A DNA stretch of 26,242 nt from Collodictyon triciliatum (lineage: Eukaryota > CRuMs): the NCBI GenBank assembly GCA_043381765.1, contig JBHJMP010001021.1:1-26242 (forward strand), written 5' to 3'. The position numbers and the translations under genes are program-made. This document shows positions 9,708-20,094 of this stretch, piece after piece. How positions within the stretch are numbered: the first letter of the stretch is position 1; each line of letters opens with the position of its first letter. The notes under the pieces are model-generated. The model saw only the letters and a program-made list of their open reading frames with translations. It had not been told where the DNA came from and ran no database searches.

Positions 9708-10973
9708 ATGACGAGCCACACCGGAGACTTCCGCCAGATCAAAAACATCGCCACAAAGACACACATGGGGACCCGCGTGGAGTCCACCATCGACGACTTC
9801 AACGCCGCCTTTGACGAGACGAAGGGCGCCACAGCCGAGGATCGGTTAGTGGGAGCAAAACGACCGCCTTTATGCTTCTCTCTTTTTTCTTTTTTTTTTG
9901 TCTGTGCCTGTGTGCGTGTCGATCGCCACCGTCCAGTTTTTCTAACGCAGCCTCTCCGCCGCCCGCAGGAAGGCAAACTACATGAAGATCGTGAATCAGT
10001 ACTACGACTTGGTGACAGACTTCTACGAGTACGGGTGGGGCCAGTCGTTCCACTTTGCACCGCGCCACAAGGCAAGACACTTGACACTTGACACTTGACA
10101 CTTGACACTTGACACTTGACACTTGAGACCCAACCCCTGACCCCTGACCCGCGGCGCACACCCCAGTTCGAAGGCCTGCAGGCGTCCCTGGCGCGGCACG
10201 AGATGTACCTGGCGCACCGGCTGAATCTGCAGGCCGGGCAGCAGGTGCTGGACGTGGGCTGCGGCGTGGGCGGCCCTGCGCGGACGATCGCGCTGTTCAG
10301 CGGGGCGGAGGTGACCGGGGTCAACAACAACGCGTACCAGCTGCAGCGGGCGACGAAGCTGACGGCGGAGGCGAACCTGAGCCACCAGGTACGGTACCTG
10401 CAGACGGACTTTATGCAGGTGCCCAAGGAGGACGGGGCGTACGACGCCATCTACGCGATCGAGGCGACGTGCCACGCGCCGGACAAGGTGGGGATCTACT
10501 CGGAGCTGTACCGGCTGCTGAAGCCGGGGGGCCTGTTTGCGGCGTTCGAGTGGGTGATGACGGGCAAGTACGACGCGGACAACGCGCAGCACCGGGCCAT
10601 CAAGCTGGGCATCGAGAACGGCGACGGGCTGCCGGACCTCGTGACGGGCGACGTGGTCACAGACGCGCTGCAGAAGGTCGGCTTCAGCGTCCTGGACGTC
10701 CAGGATCTGGCCCTGACCGGCGACATCCCCTGGTACCAGCCGCTCGTCGGCTCCTGGTCCTCGCTCGACGGCTTCAAGTCCACCTATGCCGGCCGCTTCC
10801 TCACCGACAAGATGGTCCGCGTCCTCGAGACCCTGCGCCTCGCCCCGGCCGGCTCCTCCAAGGTCCACGACATGCTCATTGTCGCCGCAGACTCCCTTGT
10901 CGAGGGCGGCCAGCTCGGCATCTTCACCCCCTGCTTCTTCTTCCTGGCCCGCAAGCCCCTCGACGCCCGCTGA
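9708..10973 (+). CDS. ERG6: Sterol 24-C-methyltransferase (SMT/ERG6), 3 exons
   Basis: Transfers a methyl group from S-adenosylmethionine to C-24 of the sterol side chain, in ergosterol/phytosterol synthesis, usually at the ER. Exons: 9708-9844, 9969-10071 and 10167-10973, giving 348 residues, close to the family's usual 340-380. Signatures: [20 protein letters not shown] (residues ~57-76), the SAM-binding motif [10 protein letters not shown] (108-117), [10 protein letters not shown] (176-185) and [12 protein letters not shown]. All are hallmarks of SMT. Intron 1 is GT-AG. Intron 2 has no GT anywhere and must be GC-AG: the exon ends AAG and the intron begins GCAAGA, with acceptor CACCCCAG. 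Exon 3 is strongly GC-rich with C/G in most third positions, unlike CDC23 next door. It converges on the RAMP4 gene with 138 bases between stops. Confidence 0.97.
10077..10125. repeat. Heptamer repeat (ACACTTG)7 in SMT intron 2
   Basis: Seven perfect copies of ACACTTG start five bases inside the GC-AG intron of the SMT gene and make up half of its 95 bases. A shorter CCCCTGA duplication follows. No GT occurs in the tract. Confidence 0.97.
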
Positions 10974-11111
10974 CCCGCCCTAAACGCCCCGCCCCGCATG
11001 GCTGCCATGCTGCCTGTGCCTGCATCTGTCTCGTTGTCTCGTTGTCTCTTGGTCTGTTTATGTGGGGCCCGCAGCCGGGGTTTCCGCCGTGTCGGTCGCG
11101 CGGGCCTCTGC

Positions 11112-11689
11112 TTACTCGGGGGTGCCTGTGGTTGCCGTGCGGATGATCTGCACAAGGGCTGTAGAGGCGTGTGTGAGTGTTGCTGTTGGTGTGGACGTTT
11201 TCTTGCGTGGGTTCGGGGTTGCGTTCGGCGCTTACATGACCCGATCACGACAAAGACAAAGAAGCCGATCAGGTACGGGTTGATGGGCCACTTGCTCTCC
11301 TCCTTGGCCTGTGGTTCTGGATCAGTCGCCCGAAGAGGAATGCCCTTGCTCATGCATACGTCTGTGTTAAAGAGGACAAAATGAGGCGCTTGCCTTGGAC
11401 GACGTCTGCACGTTTCCTCGCTTCGTGACGTTCTTATGGAACTGCTGGTTCTTCAGGCGCATCTGTCCCCCCTGTCATAGAAATCTGTGTGTGAGTGTCG
11501 GTGCGGGCATCTATGTGTGCATGTGGAAAGGGAGCCGCAGTGACAGCAGTTCAGGCCAGGTGGGGCTTGGGGAGTCGACCAAAAACTTCGTGGAGAGGCC
11601 AGGTGCCTCTCATAAAACGTCGATTCGAACAACAATACATACAAAAGAGTTGAAAGACCAGGAGTTTTATGTGTAAAACTTACGGCCAT
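11112..11689 (-). CDS. SERP1: RAMP4/SERP family ER membrane protein, 4 exons
   Basis: Small tail-anchored protein that associates with the Sec61 translocon and stabilises ER membrane proteins during stress. Exons (minus): 11684-11689 (ATG GCC only), 11394-11462, 11236-11344 and 11112-11158, totalling 76 residues; vertebrate members have about 66. The conserved N-terminal segment MRLKNQQFHKNVTKRGNV (residues 3-20) matches the family's R-M-x-x-x-N-x-x-x-x-K-N-x-x-x-R-G-N-V pattern. A single C-terminal membrane segment, NPYLIGFFVFVVIGSSLVQI (47-66), fits the family's W-L-L-x-x-F-I-F-V-V-x-G-S. The intron at 11345-11393 is read as GC-AG (AAG|GCAAGC ... GCAAG|GGC, 49 bases); a GT alternative (ACGTC|GTCCAAGG to ATGAG|C) would delete one Ser. 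Exon 1 is inferred from its GCCATGGCC|GTAAGT context. Convergent with SMT. Confidence 0.88.
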
Positions 11690-12420
11690 GGCTTCTTTGT
11701 GTCCAAATTGCTCTTGTCTGTGCGCTTGTGTTGGGGGTTGGCCCTCTAGTGGTGGCGTCAGTGATGAAGAGGAGTGTTTTGACGATGCTGACAGTGATCG
11801 AATACATTCTTTTGCCTGATACTTGTCAAACAGTAAACTGGCTCTTTCTCTCTCTCTCCCTCTTTCTACATAGTGGATTTACATATAGCATCTTCTAAGC
11901 TCACAGGGCTTTTAGGACCCGAAGCGACAATTGACCGTACCACATGAATAGAATGGTGATTATTTGCTGCTCACCTCGCCTTCCCTTCACTTAAGTTTTC
12001 CTTTTGTTTTAATAAATAAATAAAATATAGAGAACACCAAGTCACCCCAAAGGTGCACCCAAGAAAACTCCAAGAAACAGGTTTCATTATGAAATCAGCG
12101 AGCACAAGGAAGCTTCTAGACCCGAAGCAAACCAACGCACTCGCTGGAAAAGGAAACAGCGAAGAAATCTTGACAGAGTGCTTATTTGTTATGTATTTTG
12201 TGCCTTTGTACCAGCAGCGAAGGCTGCGGAGCAACGACCTCACGATCTCTGACAAACTGCGAAGTGATCGGGACGCCTTCCCATCCACCGCGTTCTTCTG
12301 CGCCTCTTTGCTTCGGCCTTCCCACTCTTGCTGTTCTGGCTGCGGGTTTTCATCAAATTTGTTTTACACTTGGCTGCAAATCGCACAGTGCTGATTTGTG
12401 AGATTTGTTGATCTTTGAGT
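11690..12420. other. Unresolved region with open frames on both strands
   Basis: No family is recognised. On the plus strand an ATG at 11688, overlapping the RAMP4 start codon in one CCATGG, opens a 43-residue frame with an acidic stretch SDEEECFDDADSD. A strong acceptor (CTCTCCCTCTTTCTACATAG, ends near 11873) is followed by a short open stretch. At 12053-12394 frames are open on both strands because the DNA is GC-richer, so none can be preferred. A gene here is possible but I cannot define it. Confidence 0.35.
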
Positions 12421-12808
12421 TCTGCGGCGTTTACATAATTAGACTAGTTCATTGAATGTACTAAGTTGTAATGCATGATTGAGAAATATCTGAAATAATT
12501 CCAGAAATAGATATAGAGGGAGCAAGCGCTTTAATCAATTGTACTCGCTGTATTTTTATCGTTTTGCGGCTACAGAAGATCAGTGCCGGAGTCGTGTTTC
12601 GTGTTGCCTGATGTTACAAACAGAGGTTCATGCCGATGAGATTTCTGAGGCATTCTTGCAATTTATCCTCCAAAAAATAAAAAATAGAACAGAATAGAAC
12701 AGAATAGAACAGAACAGAACAGAACAAAACAATACAAAATACAGCTTGTTTCTACACCTGGTATCAATCTTTCAAATGCACGAAGGTTTCATTAAAAATC
12801 CTTGAGAA
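12421..12808. other. Intergenic, AT-rich, with an AGAAC repeat
   Basis: No convincing coding sequence. It includes a purine-rich AGAAT/AGAAC pentamer tract at about 12685-12738 (around ten imperfect units) that fades into AAAAC and ATACAAA. Confidence 0.6.
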
Positions 12809-13168
12809 ATGAATTCGTGCAACTTTGCATCTCAAAATTACCCTAGACGCATGCAATATTGGCTTACTATAATGCATTCAATCGCTGGATGGGCATTGTC
12901 AATGAATCATCATATATTAAGGATAATTCAATATCAAACAGTGTCAATGTCAGATTACAAGTTAGAAAAATTCAGTTTCAAGGAAAGGAAAAAGCGTTTG
13001 GTTCAAAGGCATAAAATTGAAGATGAAAATCTCGGTTGCCCCTTTCTAACCTTCATGTGTTTTGCTCACATGGCCCAGTTCTTTTCAAACAATTGCATTA
13101 CCCTTGCAGGGCACTGCACTTGCCATTTTGTTAACATTTTTCCACGAAAATCGTTGCACAAAATATAG
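12809..13168 (+). CDS. Hypothetical 119-residue ORF, doubtful
   Basis: An ATG-started frame of 119 residues in AT-rich DNA, where stops are frequent, so its length is mildly notable. It has a basic stretch FSFKERKKRLVQRHKIEDE near the middle and several Cys/His in its last third, without a recognised zinc-finger spacing. No family is recognised. No clear splice sites or neighbour support it, and it may be chance or part of an intron-containing gene. Confidence 0.22.
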   Translation: MNSCNFASQNYPRRMQYWLTIMHSIAGWALSMNHHILRIIQYQTVSMSDYKLEKFSFKERKKRLVQRHKIEDENLGCPFLTFMCFAHMAQFFSNNCITLAGHCTCHFVNIFPRKSLHKI

Positions 13169-13553
13169 ACTAAGGCATCAAATTTGTCTTTTTACTTATC
13201 AATAATCATGCAATATCTGAGGTGTGATAGCTTTAAAATCATCAACCCCGGCATTCCATGTTATTTGATTATGTTGAACTTAAACATACCATATCAGATG
13301 AGTTGAATATGATGGAAGGCCTTTAAATTTTACACAAAGATTTCTCGCAATCACTAATATTCAGTACCTTAAAAACGAATAGCTCACTCGAAATAGAATT
13401 TAAATTCTGTTTAAACCCAGTAAAATGTTAAAAATTTTTTAGTCGCATTGGTTTACATAAACCATGAAACCTCCATGCTGAATCATACTTGCATGAAAAT
13501 GACTTACCAATATGAAAAAAAAAAAAAATAGCTCATGCAATAGTATCTGGTCG
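13169..13553. other. Intergenic, downstream of the B-box gene
   Basis: AT-rich DNA between the doubtful ORF and the stop cod­on of the minus-strand B-box gene; it should hold that gene's 3' UTR. No coding sequence or repeat of note. Confidence 0.5.
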
Positions 13554-16500
13554 TCAAAGTGATACATTTTCATCATCATGGTATTCACGATATCGAATCT
13601 AAAGTCGACAATAGTACACACATCGAAAAAAAAAAAAGAAGAAAAGATGCATTTCGAAAAGGTTAATTTATTTATTTATTTATTTGTGTACAATCATGTA
13701 GGTGTATAAATCCTTATGATTTGGCGCAATAGTTTCCGTTCAATCAGCACCTACCCAAAAGTGCCTCGATGATCCAAAAATATAGGAAGGTGGCACTGAT
13801 TTTGGTGACGACCCTTTTAATAATAATAGGTATATTAAAAACCCGTTACATGCGTAATATCTTCACATGATAGTTGAAGAGCTTATGATTTTTATAAATT
13901 TTTTGATTATGTTGTCTCATTCTTTTTTAATTTACAGAAGATAAAAACTCACTTAATTCTTGTGACTTTCGAGTAAAAATAGGAGTTATGTTCTTGTGAC
14001 AATCAGAGTTCACGATCTCTGGGGTCATATACTTTGCACAAAAATAGCATCGCATCGAAAAACGCTGAAGCTCTTGCTTGTAATCGTTACAAAGGCTAAT
14101 AAATTATTACGTTATCTCCTTGTATACCTTTTATCCAGAAAAATTGAATCATATGAATAGTTGCCTATTAATCATACACTATCCCTTTGAATCAAATAAA
14201 GGAAAATCTATTTCTCTTCTCATACCCTATCCATTCTTCCATTTCTACTTGGATATCAAGCATGGTGTTCTGAGACATTTCCGCATAATTTTGGTGGGCT
14301 TCTTGTACTTCGAGATACCTCTCTGATAAATCCTAGGGTGATGTATTTATTAAGTTTTCTGTACTCAAAATTGATCCGCATTAAGTGTGTTGCAGCTCTT
14401 AGCTATTATGCAATTCATTATGTAAAAAAAGAAATCAATATTACTTTTTTGTCTCTTTCTTGAGAATCAAATCTGGGATGTGAAAATAATAATAAAAATA
14501 GTGAATACAGTAACATTTTATTTTTTTCTACATTGATATTATATCCTTGGGAATTTAAACCGAGTAATAAATCACTAACAAATCAGGAGATACATATCCC
14601 TTTCTAAACTGGTTCTCATATTCGTCCGCGTTAACCTCAGGAACCGGCCGAATAGCCTTTCTTGCCATCTATATGTTTTTGTTTTTAAAACAACACATGT
14701 TAATTAACACCTTGAAATTAAGGCATTTTATACATAAGATATGGATGCACGGTTAAAATGAGCAGCCAAAATAATCACAAAACAGTCGGACAAATGAAAT
14801 ACCTGGTCGCATATTGAGATAATCTGATCATAGCTTGAAAATAGAGACGGGGGCGATATTGTAAGAACGTCATTAACGAATGTTTGGATTTGATGGAGCT
14901 CGGACTAAATTTGTAAAGGTAAGGAAGGAGATTGCTGACCAATAACACTGAGGGGTGTGATATTTATGCATATATGATGATTTCGTGTGTGCGCATGTTA
15001 AACAAACAATAATCAGACCTTGAGAGCTTCTGACTCCTTGACCATATTCGATGTATATCGAGTCTCTAAATTTTGAAGGTGGTCTATAATTCCTTCAATC
15101 TCAGACACTAAGGTTGATTGAACTTTGGCTCTTCGTTTTTTAATGTCACTTATACAAGTCTCTGTTTTTGAAATCTGACAGAATACATTTCACGTTAAAT
15201 TTTACAAAAAAAAAAAAAAAAGACAAAAATCCAATTTATTTTTTATTTATGTATGAACCTAAGACTTAGGGGTTTTTTTATATACTGACTTTAGTATACC
15301 AAGGTTACATAAAAATGACGCCCATAATAAGATATTATTTAGTATGATCATATGCACATCATGTAATGGTATATAAATCACATTGAAAGATATTCTCTCT
15401 TTCTTTGAGGTCAACTTGTCCGTGACATATGCGCGTAGGGTTGAGTGCTTGATTCGAAAAGCTTCCATGAGCTCGGTAGTGGTGTGACCCTGCATATATA
15501 CACTAGGTTGCGATGGGGAAAATAATATATTTCTGATTGTATATAAATATATCTATCGCTTTTTTCTGGTAATTTTTTTATCGAAAAAAGATGAAGGCAT
15601 ACCATTCCTTGATGCTCTCCTGTCAGTCTGCATTGATTGCAAATCGGGATATTGCACGTATCACAATAAAAGCGGGTTACTTCTCTTGGATGATATGCGC
15701 AATAGTTTCTCATAACCACGGAAGATGTGTATGGGACCCTGTAATTTAGGTAATGAAGAGAATGCAGCATTTTCGGTTAGATAAAGAGAAATGTATACGA
15801 CTAGTTTCCATTTGTATTATAAAATAGACAACAACAAATAAGCAGACAAACAAACAAACAAACAAACAAACAAACAAACAAACAAACAAACAAACAAACA
15901 AACAAACAAACAAACAAACAAACAAACAAACAAACAAACAAACAAACAAACGAACGAACGAACCTCTGATGAACCGAAAATGCGGGAATCATATGACCAT
16001 TGGTATCGCAGTTGGGGCATAAAATCAAATCGCAGCTGGAGCAATAGCATGTTGCCCTCATTTTTTCACAACCCTCACAGAGAGGCGGTGCTATGAATTT
16101 TTATAGAAAAATGAATCAGAGGTGTACTAAATCAACTTATAAAGCATTTTTCCCATATCCTTTTTTTGAAACAAATAAAGGGGAAACTTTTCTCATGGCA
16201 TTATGTTATCGTAGAAAGACCACTGTCATGTAACGGATTATATTCTATGTGGGCTGCACTCACAAGTATTTACATTCCCTGCAGAGTATCCAAATATGTT
16301 GGAGCTTTTTCCTGACAACCCATATTCTCCGTAACTTGTCGACTGAGGGAAAGTCAAAGAAGGTGACCTTGGTGGTAGCGGATATAAATGGGAGCTATTC
16401 TGTTATTATAAATAGATAAATTAATAAATTAATAAACTAAAGTATGATATTAATCACTGATACAACCAATCCTGCGGTACTAGATTACACAGACTCTAAA

Positions 16501-17215
16501 TCTGCATGGTTATAAATTATTTAAGCGATATGTACTGATGGGTTCAAAGAGCTGCCTTGAGAATCACCAAGACCAAGACCACGACCATAACTTTCTCTGT
16601 AAAAAAGAAAGTAGTCAGCACACTTCACCAGCCAATACACACCGCCTTAAAGTCATGGTCAAAACAGTAGGGTAATCGTAGAAAGTACCGCGTTGACTGG
16701 CGGTCATCGGTCACGGAACGTTGAGCATCTTCAAAAGCCACCTTCGAGGATTTTGGAGAGGTCGCATCCTTGCGAGACTTTGAGAGTATTGGACTAGCAG
16801 ATGCTGAACGAGATTCATCCTTCTTCTTCTTCTCTTTCTTCTTCTCCTTCTCTTCTCCTCCCTTGCTCTCCTTCTTTTCCTTTCGATCTCTTCTTTCTTT
16901 TCTTTCTTTGGAAGATCGCTCCTTCTTTTTGGAGGGAGACTCATCCGCGGAACTTTCGGTCTCTTTGGCCGAGGAAGACCTTGGTTTGCTCGACTTTTTA
17001 TCTTTCTTCCGAGTCTCCGAGCCGCTGGCGTCCGATCCATCCTGTGAGAGGGGCAGACCGTCAGACTTGCGAGACTTCTCCGTCGCTTTTTTCCGGGACT
17101 TTGTTGGGGACTTTGACGGGGACGCTTCTGTAGAGGACGCTTCTTTCCCTTCTCTGCTCTTCTTCTTTTTTTCCACATCCTTGCCCTTCCTGCTCCCTTT
17201 CTCTGGCGAATCCAT
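13554..17215 (-). CDS. B-box zinc-finger / coiled-coil protein with Lys/Ser-rich N-terminus, 14 exons
   Basis: Exons (minus, in order): 16689-17215, 16536-16596, 16264-16399, 15964-16090, 15603-15738, 15382-15489, 15019-15174, 14803-14904, 14580-14668, 14445-14472, 14249-14332, 13953-14076, 13755-13813, 13554-13598. They total 593 residues with every phase consistent. Residues 1-175 are a charged disordered region packed with KKK, KSRK and SPSKS motifs, suggesting a nuclear or nucleic-acid-associated protein (inference). B-box 1 is near 246-280 (LCEGC, CSSC, CPNC, NGH). B-box 2 is near 297-335 (CAYHPREVTRFYCDTC, CNQC, GEHQG, GHTT). A coiled coil typical of TRIM-like proteins follows from about 350 to 500. 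The usual N-terminal RING finger is absent, so E3 ligase activity is not supported. A second small Cys cluster (CYFCAKY) occurs near residue 530. The last four exons rest on phase and composition only. It starts 189 bases downstream of the PX-PH gene. Confidence 0.83.
15846..15963. repeat. (CAAA)n tetranucleotide tract abutting a splice donor
   Basis: About 26 units of CAAA followed by three CGAA units. On the minus strand this reads GTTCGTTCGTTCGTTTG..., and its first bases are the GT donor of the B-box gene's exon 4 (exon lower boundary 15964). Frames through it (FVCLFVCL) are artefacts. Confidence 0.95.
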
Positions 17216-17404
17216 CGCTGCCCTTGAGATTTAAAAGGCGGGTCAGTGCGATGACAGTTCTCTGCTGCACCCTTTGGGGGTGAGAGAGATCTCGTGGAGT
17301 TGGTGGAGTTTCTCGGGCAGAGTCCAATCAGAACAGAAAGTGCGCATCAAAGTCGCCGGATTGGGGGCGGGAAGGGTTTATGTCTGTGGATGCGTGTGCA
17401 ATGG
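17216..17404. other. Spacer between the tandem PX-PH and B-box genes
   Basis: A GC-rich 189-base segment that must hold the 3' UTR of the PX-PH gene and the promoter and 5' UTR of the B-box gene, both on the minus strand. No TATA-like element is evident. Confidence 0.5.
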
Positions 17405-19087
17405 TCACGGAGCCCGCAGAGGGTTTTCGATGTGCGTGACAGTCTTCAATGCCCTGACCCAGTGGTCTCTCGCGGCCTGTGTTTGGCACTGGATATCCAG
17501 CGTCACTTCATCGTGGAGGACTGTGAATGACAGCGCGTCGATTTCTGTGCCGTGGAGTCGTGAGATAAGCGCCCCTTCAAAAAGAGACAAGGCGCCTCTT
17601 CCATCAAGGTGGTGAAGCCATGATGTGTGATGAGCCCACCTTGGCGGCTGGAAAAGATAGGATATGCACGATGGCATCACGCAGGCGCGGACAAACCTGC
17701 TTGTGTCGACTTTGAAACATTCTGGAAATGGGACGATCCGACTATGATGCCCTTAATGTCGTAGACCAGGATACAATGCTTTGGTTTCTCTTTCTTTTCG
17801 CTGTCTGCCCAGCACAGGTGCAGGTGGTTGTCTGTGAGCCACACGAATCTTTTCTTTGGTCTCCCGCTTTTATATTTTATCAGCAATTCGCCTATATTAC
17901 ACAAGGTAACAGCGATTAAAACATGGTGGTGTGGACAAATGATTCACTACAAAACAGAAAACAGACCTAATAAGTAGTCAGATTCGCATAATATGAATGT
18001 TCAAAGTATAAATCCAATAGATAATAAATAAAAACAAAAAATAAACAAAGAAAATTAAAGAAAACATTTTCACCTCATATTTTCAAAAAAAAAATCATGA
18101 ATAATCACCATCACAAAGCTTCCTTTTAAGTAAAATAACTTCATGCTCAGAGACTTGCTGTCTTTGAATTTCCTGGTGAAAAGACTGGATTCTCTGCGAT
18201 AGTAGCTGCTCCCGTGTCTCCAACGCCTTTTCTCTTTCATCAACTTGCATTTCTCGGCGAGCTACTTCGTAAGGTGCAGGTTTTTGACTTGTGTTGTATG
18301 AGAGGACAGCAGATTTTTCTGACCTTACATCTTTTCAAAATTTTGAGGTGAGAATTAATTCAGCTTCAGGAATTTGCTGGCTCCTAGATTCTTGCAACTT
18401 AAAGGGCAATTTAAAAGTGGTGATGAACGACTACGGAGTGTATTGGATATGTTGCTCAATAGTCTGAGTATCACCTGAAAAATGTTCAGATATTGTTCCT
18501 TGGGGAACAGTACTTTGTTCTCGAATAGCTTTCATCCACATATTAAAATCCTTCATGAAAATGGTTCGGAGAAAAAGAGAACGACAGTTGATTAAAATAA
18601 AACAAATTAAAGGAATATACAGTGAGAAATTATATGCAAATAAAAAAAAACCTTTTCGTTCTCCGCTCTGATAAGATAAAGGATATTCTTTTCGGTCGTT
18701 ATTTCTATCGTATTAGGCAAGGCCGGATTTTTACTGGCACATATAGCAGCCTGGTTGAGAGGAATGGTTCCTTTGTGGCTTAAATCCTATTTATTTATTT
18801 TGCGAAAAATGGTTCAAGACATATTTTGTTAAAAAAAAAAAAGTGTTTTACTACTGATCTTATACTTAATACGTTATTTAAATACACATGTATTTTCTAG
18901 AGTAATCTATTTTTGCAATACAAAAATCCTTACATGCTCGGTTTCAAAGTATTGGAGTACCCCGGGTCTCAAAACAAACCTATTTTGTTACGTGTGATGT
19001 AACACAAAAATTTTTTTTTATTATATGTCACAACTATTGCTTGGTTACAGAAATTCAACTATAAATATCCTCAATATATCCTCAATA

Positions 19088-19161
<74 letters not shown>

Positions 19162-20063
19162 TTTTCTTGGATTATATGGGAGCTAAATTTCAGTCTAGAT
19201 ATAGCGATATCATGCATCACTAACCATCTACGCTTCCAGTTTTTGACAAAATGGCCCTCTTTACTCATATACCCCTCCATTATGGGAGGCGGGATGTAGC
19301 CAACCTTGTAGCCCGCCCAAATAATAAGTTAAGTATGCGTTAATATTAAATACAACAATATTACATACGTTTTTGGGGTCGAGAAACCGCTGTATTTCCT
19401 TGCAAGATTGAGCACCATCCGTGTTGAGAACGGAGCGCAAATATAGCTCAAGCATACTTCGCCGGTATTCTACAACTTCAATAGTCGTATCCCTCATGGC
19501 AACTTTTGGCGGAAACGTGAGAGATTCGACCTTTATGGAGAATATTTTGGTATGGAAAATGATTTCAGCCATCAAGCAAGTAGATTTTATGCATTTTGGA
19601 GGCATTGAATTGTTCTAGAATAAAAGAAAAACGTCTGCTTACAGTCATTATCATTTAAGATTTACATAGAAGAATAGTTTAACCATTTTGATGTATGTGA
19701 GTTATAAATTATAGGTTTCGCTAGCAAATAGATAGAAAAATAAATAAATGAAAATTCAATGTAAAGAAGGAAAAAAGGACGGAAAATGCACATACATCTG
19801 GATACACTTTACTGAGTGCATCATGAAGAATTTCAAACTGGGAGTATGAGCGGCAAATAACATATGCAGATGCTTCAGCAGCCACTTGGATCTCGTATGA
19901 CTACTTACAAAATTCATATGGGATTAGTATTATTTTAAAAAAGGACTACTTTCCAGGAAAAAAAAAGGCTTCGTTATCATAAGTCTCATGGTTTGTACCG
20001 AAGAAATAAAACATATCAATAATTTAGAAACAAAAAAGAAAAGAAAAGAAAAGAAAAGAAAAG

Positions 20064-20094
<31 letters not shown>

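Noticed and set aside
9318-9814. Open frames between the tRNA and the SMT start
   Set aside because: No family signal. They overlap the likely promoter and 5' UTR and run out of frame into SMT exon 1.
10077-10125. Possible CRISPR or phage-type direct repeats
   Set aside because: Seven contiguous heptamers with no spacers, inside an intron of a eukaryotic gene.
10023-10868. 281-residue minus-strand open frame over the SMT gene
   Set aside because: Shadow of the GC-rich SMT exon; no family signal, while the plus strand carries unmistakable SMT motifs.
9708-10973. Horizontal transfer of the SMT gene because of its high GC content
   Set aside because: The gene has two spliceosomal introns and lies in a GC-rich block shared with RAMP4. 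Similar GC shifts occur within other genes of the window, so composition alone does not support transfer.
15746-16061. Frame with FVCLFVCL repeats joined to a Cys-rich N-terminus
   Set aside because: The Cys-rich part is the real B-box 1 exon, but the repeat part is intron: the frame continues in phase into the second B-box exon at 15603-15738.
17274-17615. Plus-strand open frames opposite the last PX-PH exon
   Set aside because: Overlap a well-supported minus-strand PH-domain exon and show no recognisable protein features.
17677-17904. A separate small PH-domain gene starting near 17904
   Set aside because: No usable ATG lies upstream of the GELLIKYKSG exon, whereas splicing from the coiled-coil exon (donor at 18108) restores the frame exactly and supplies the first residue of the PH domain.
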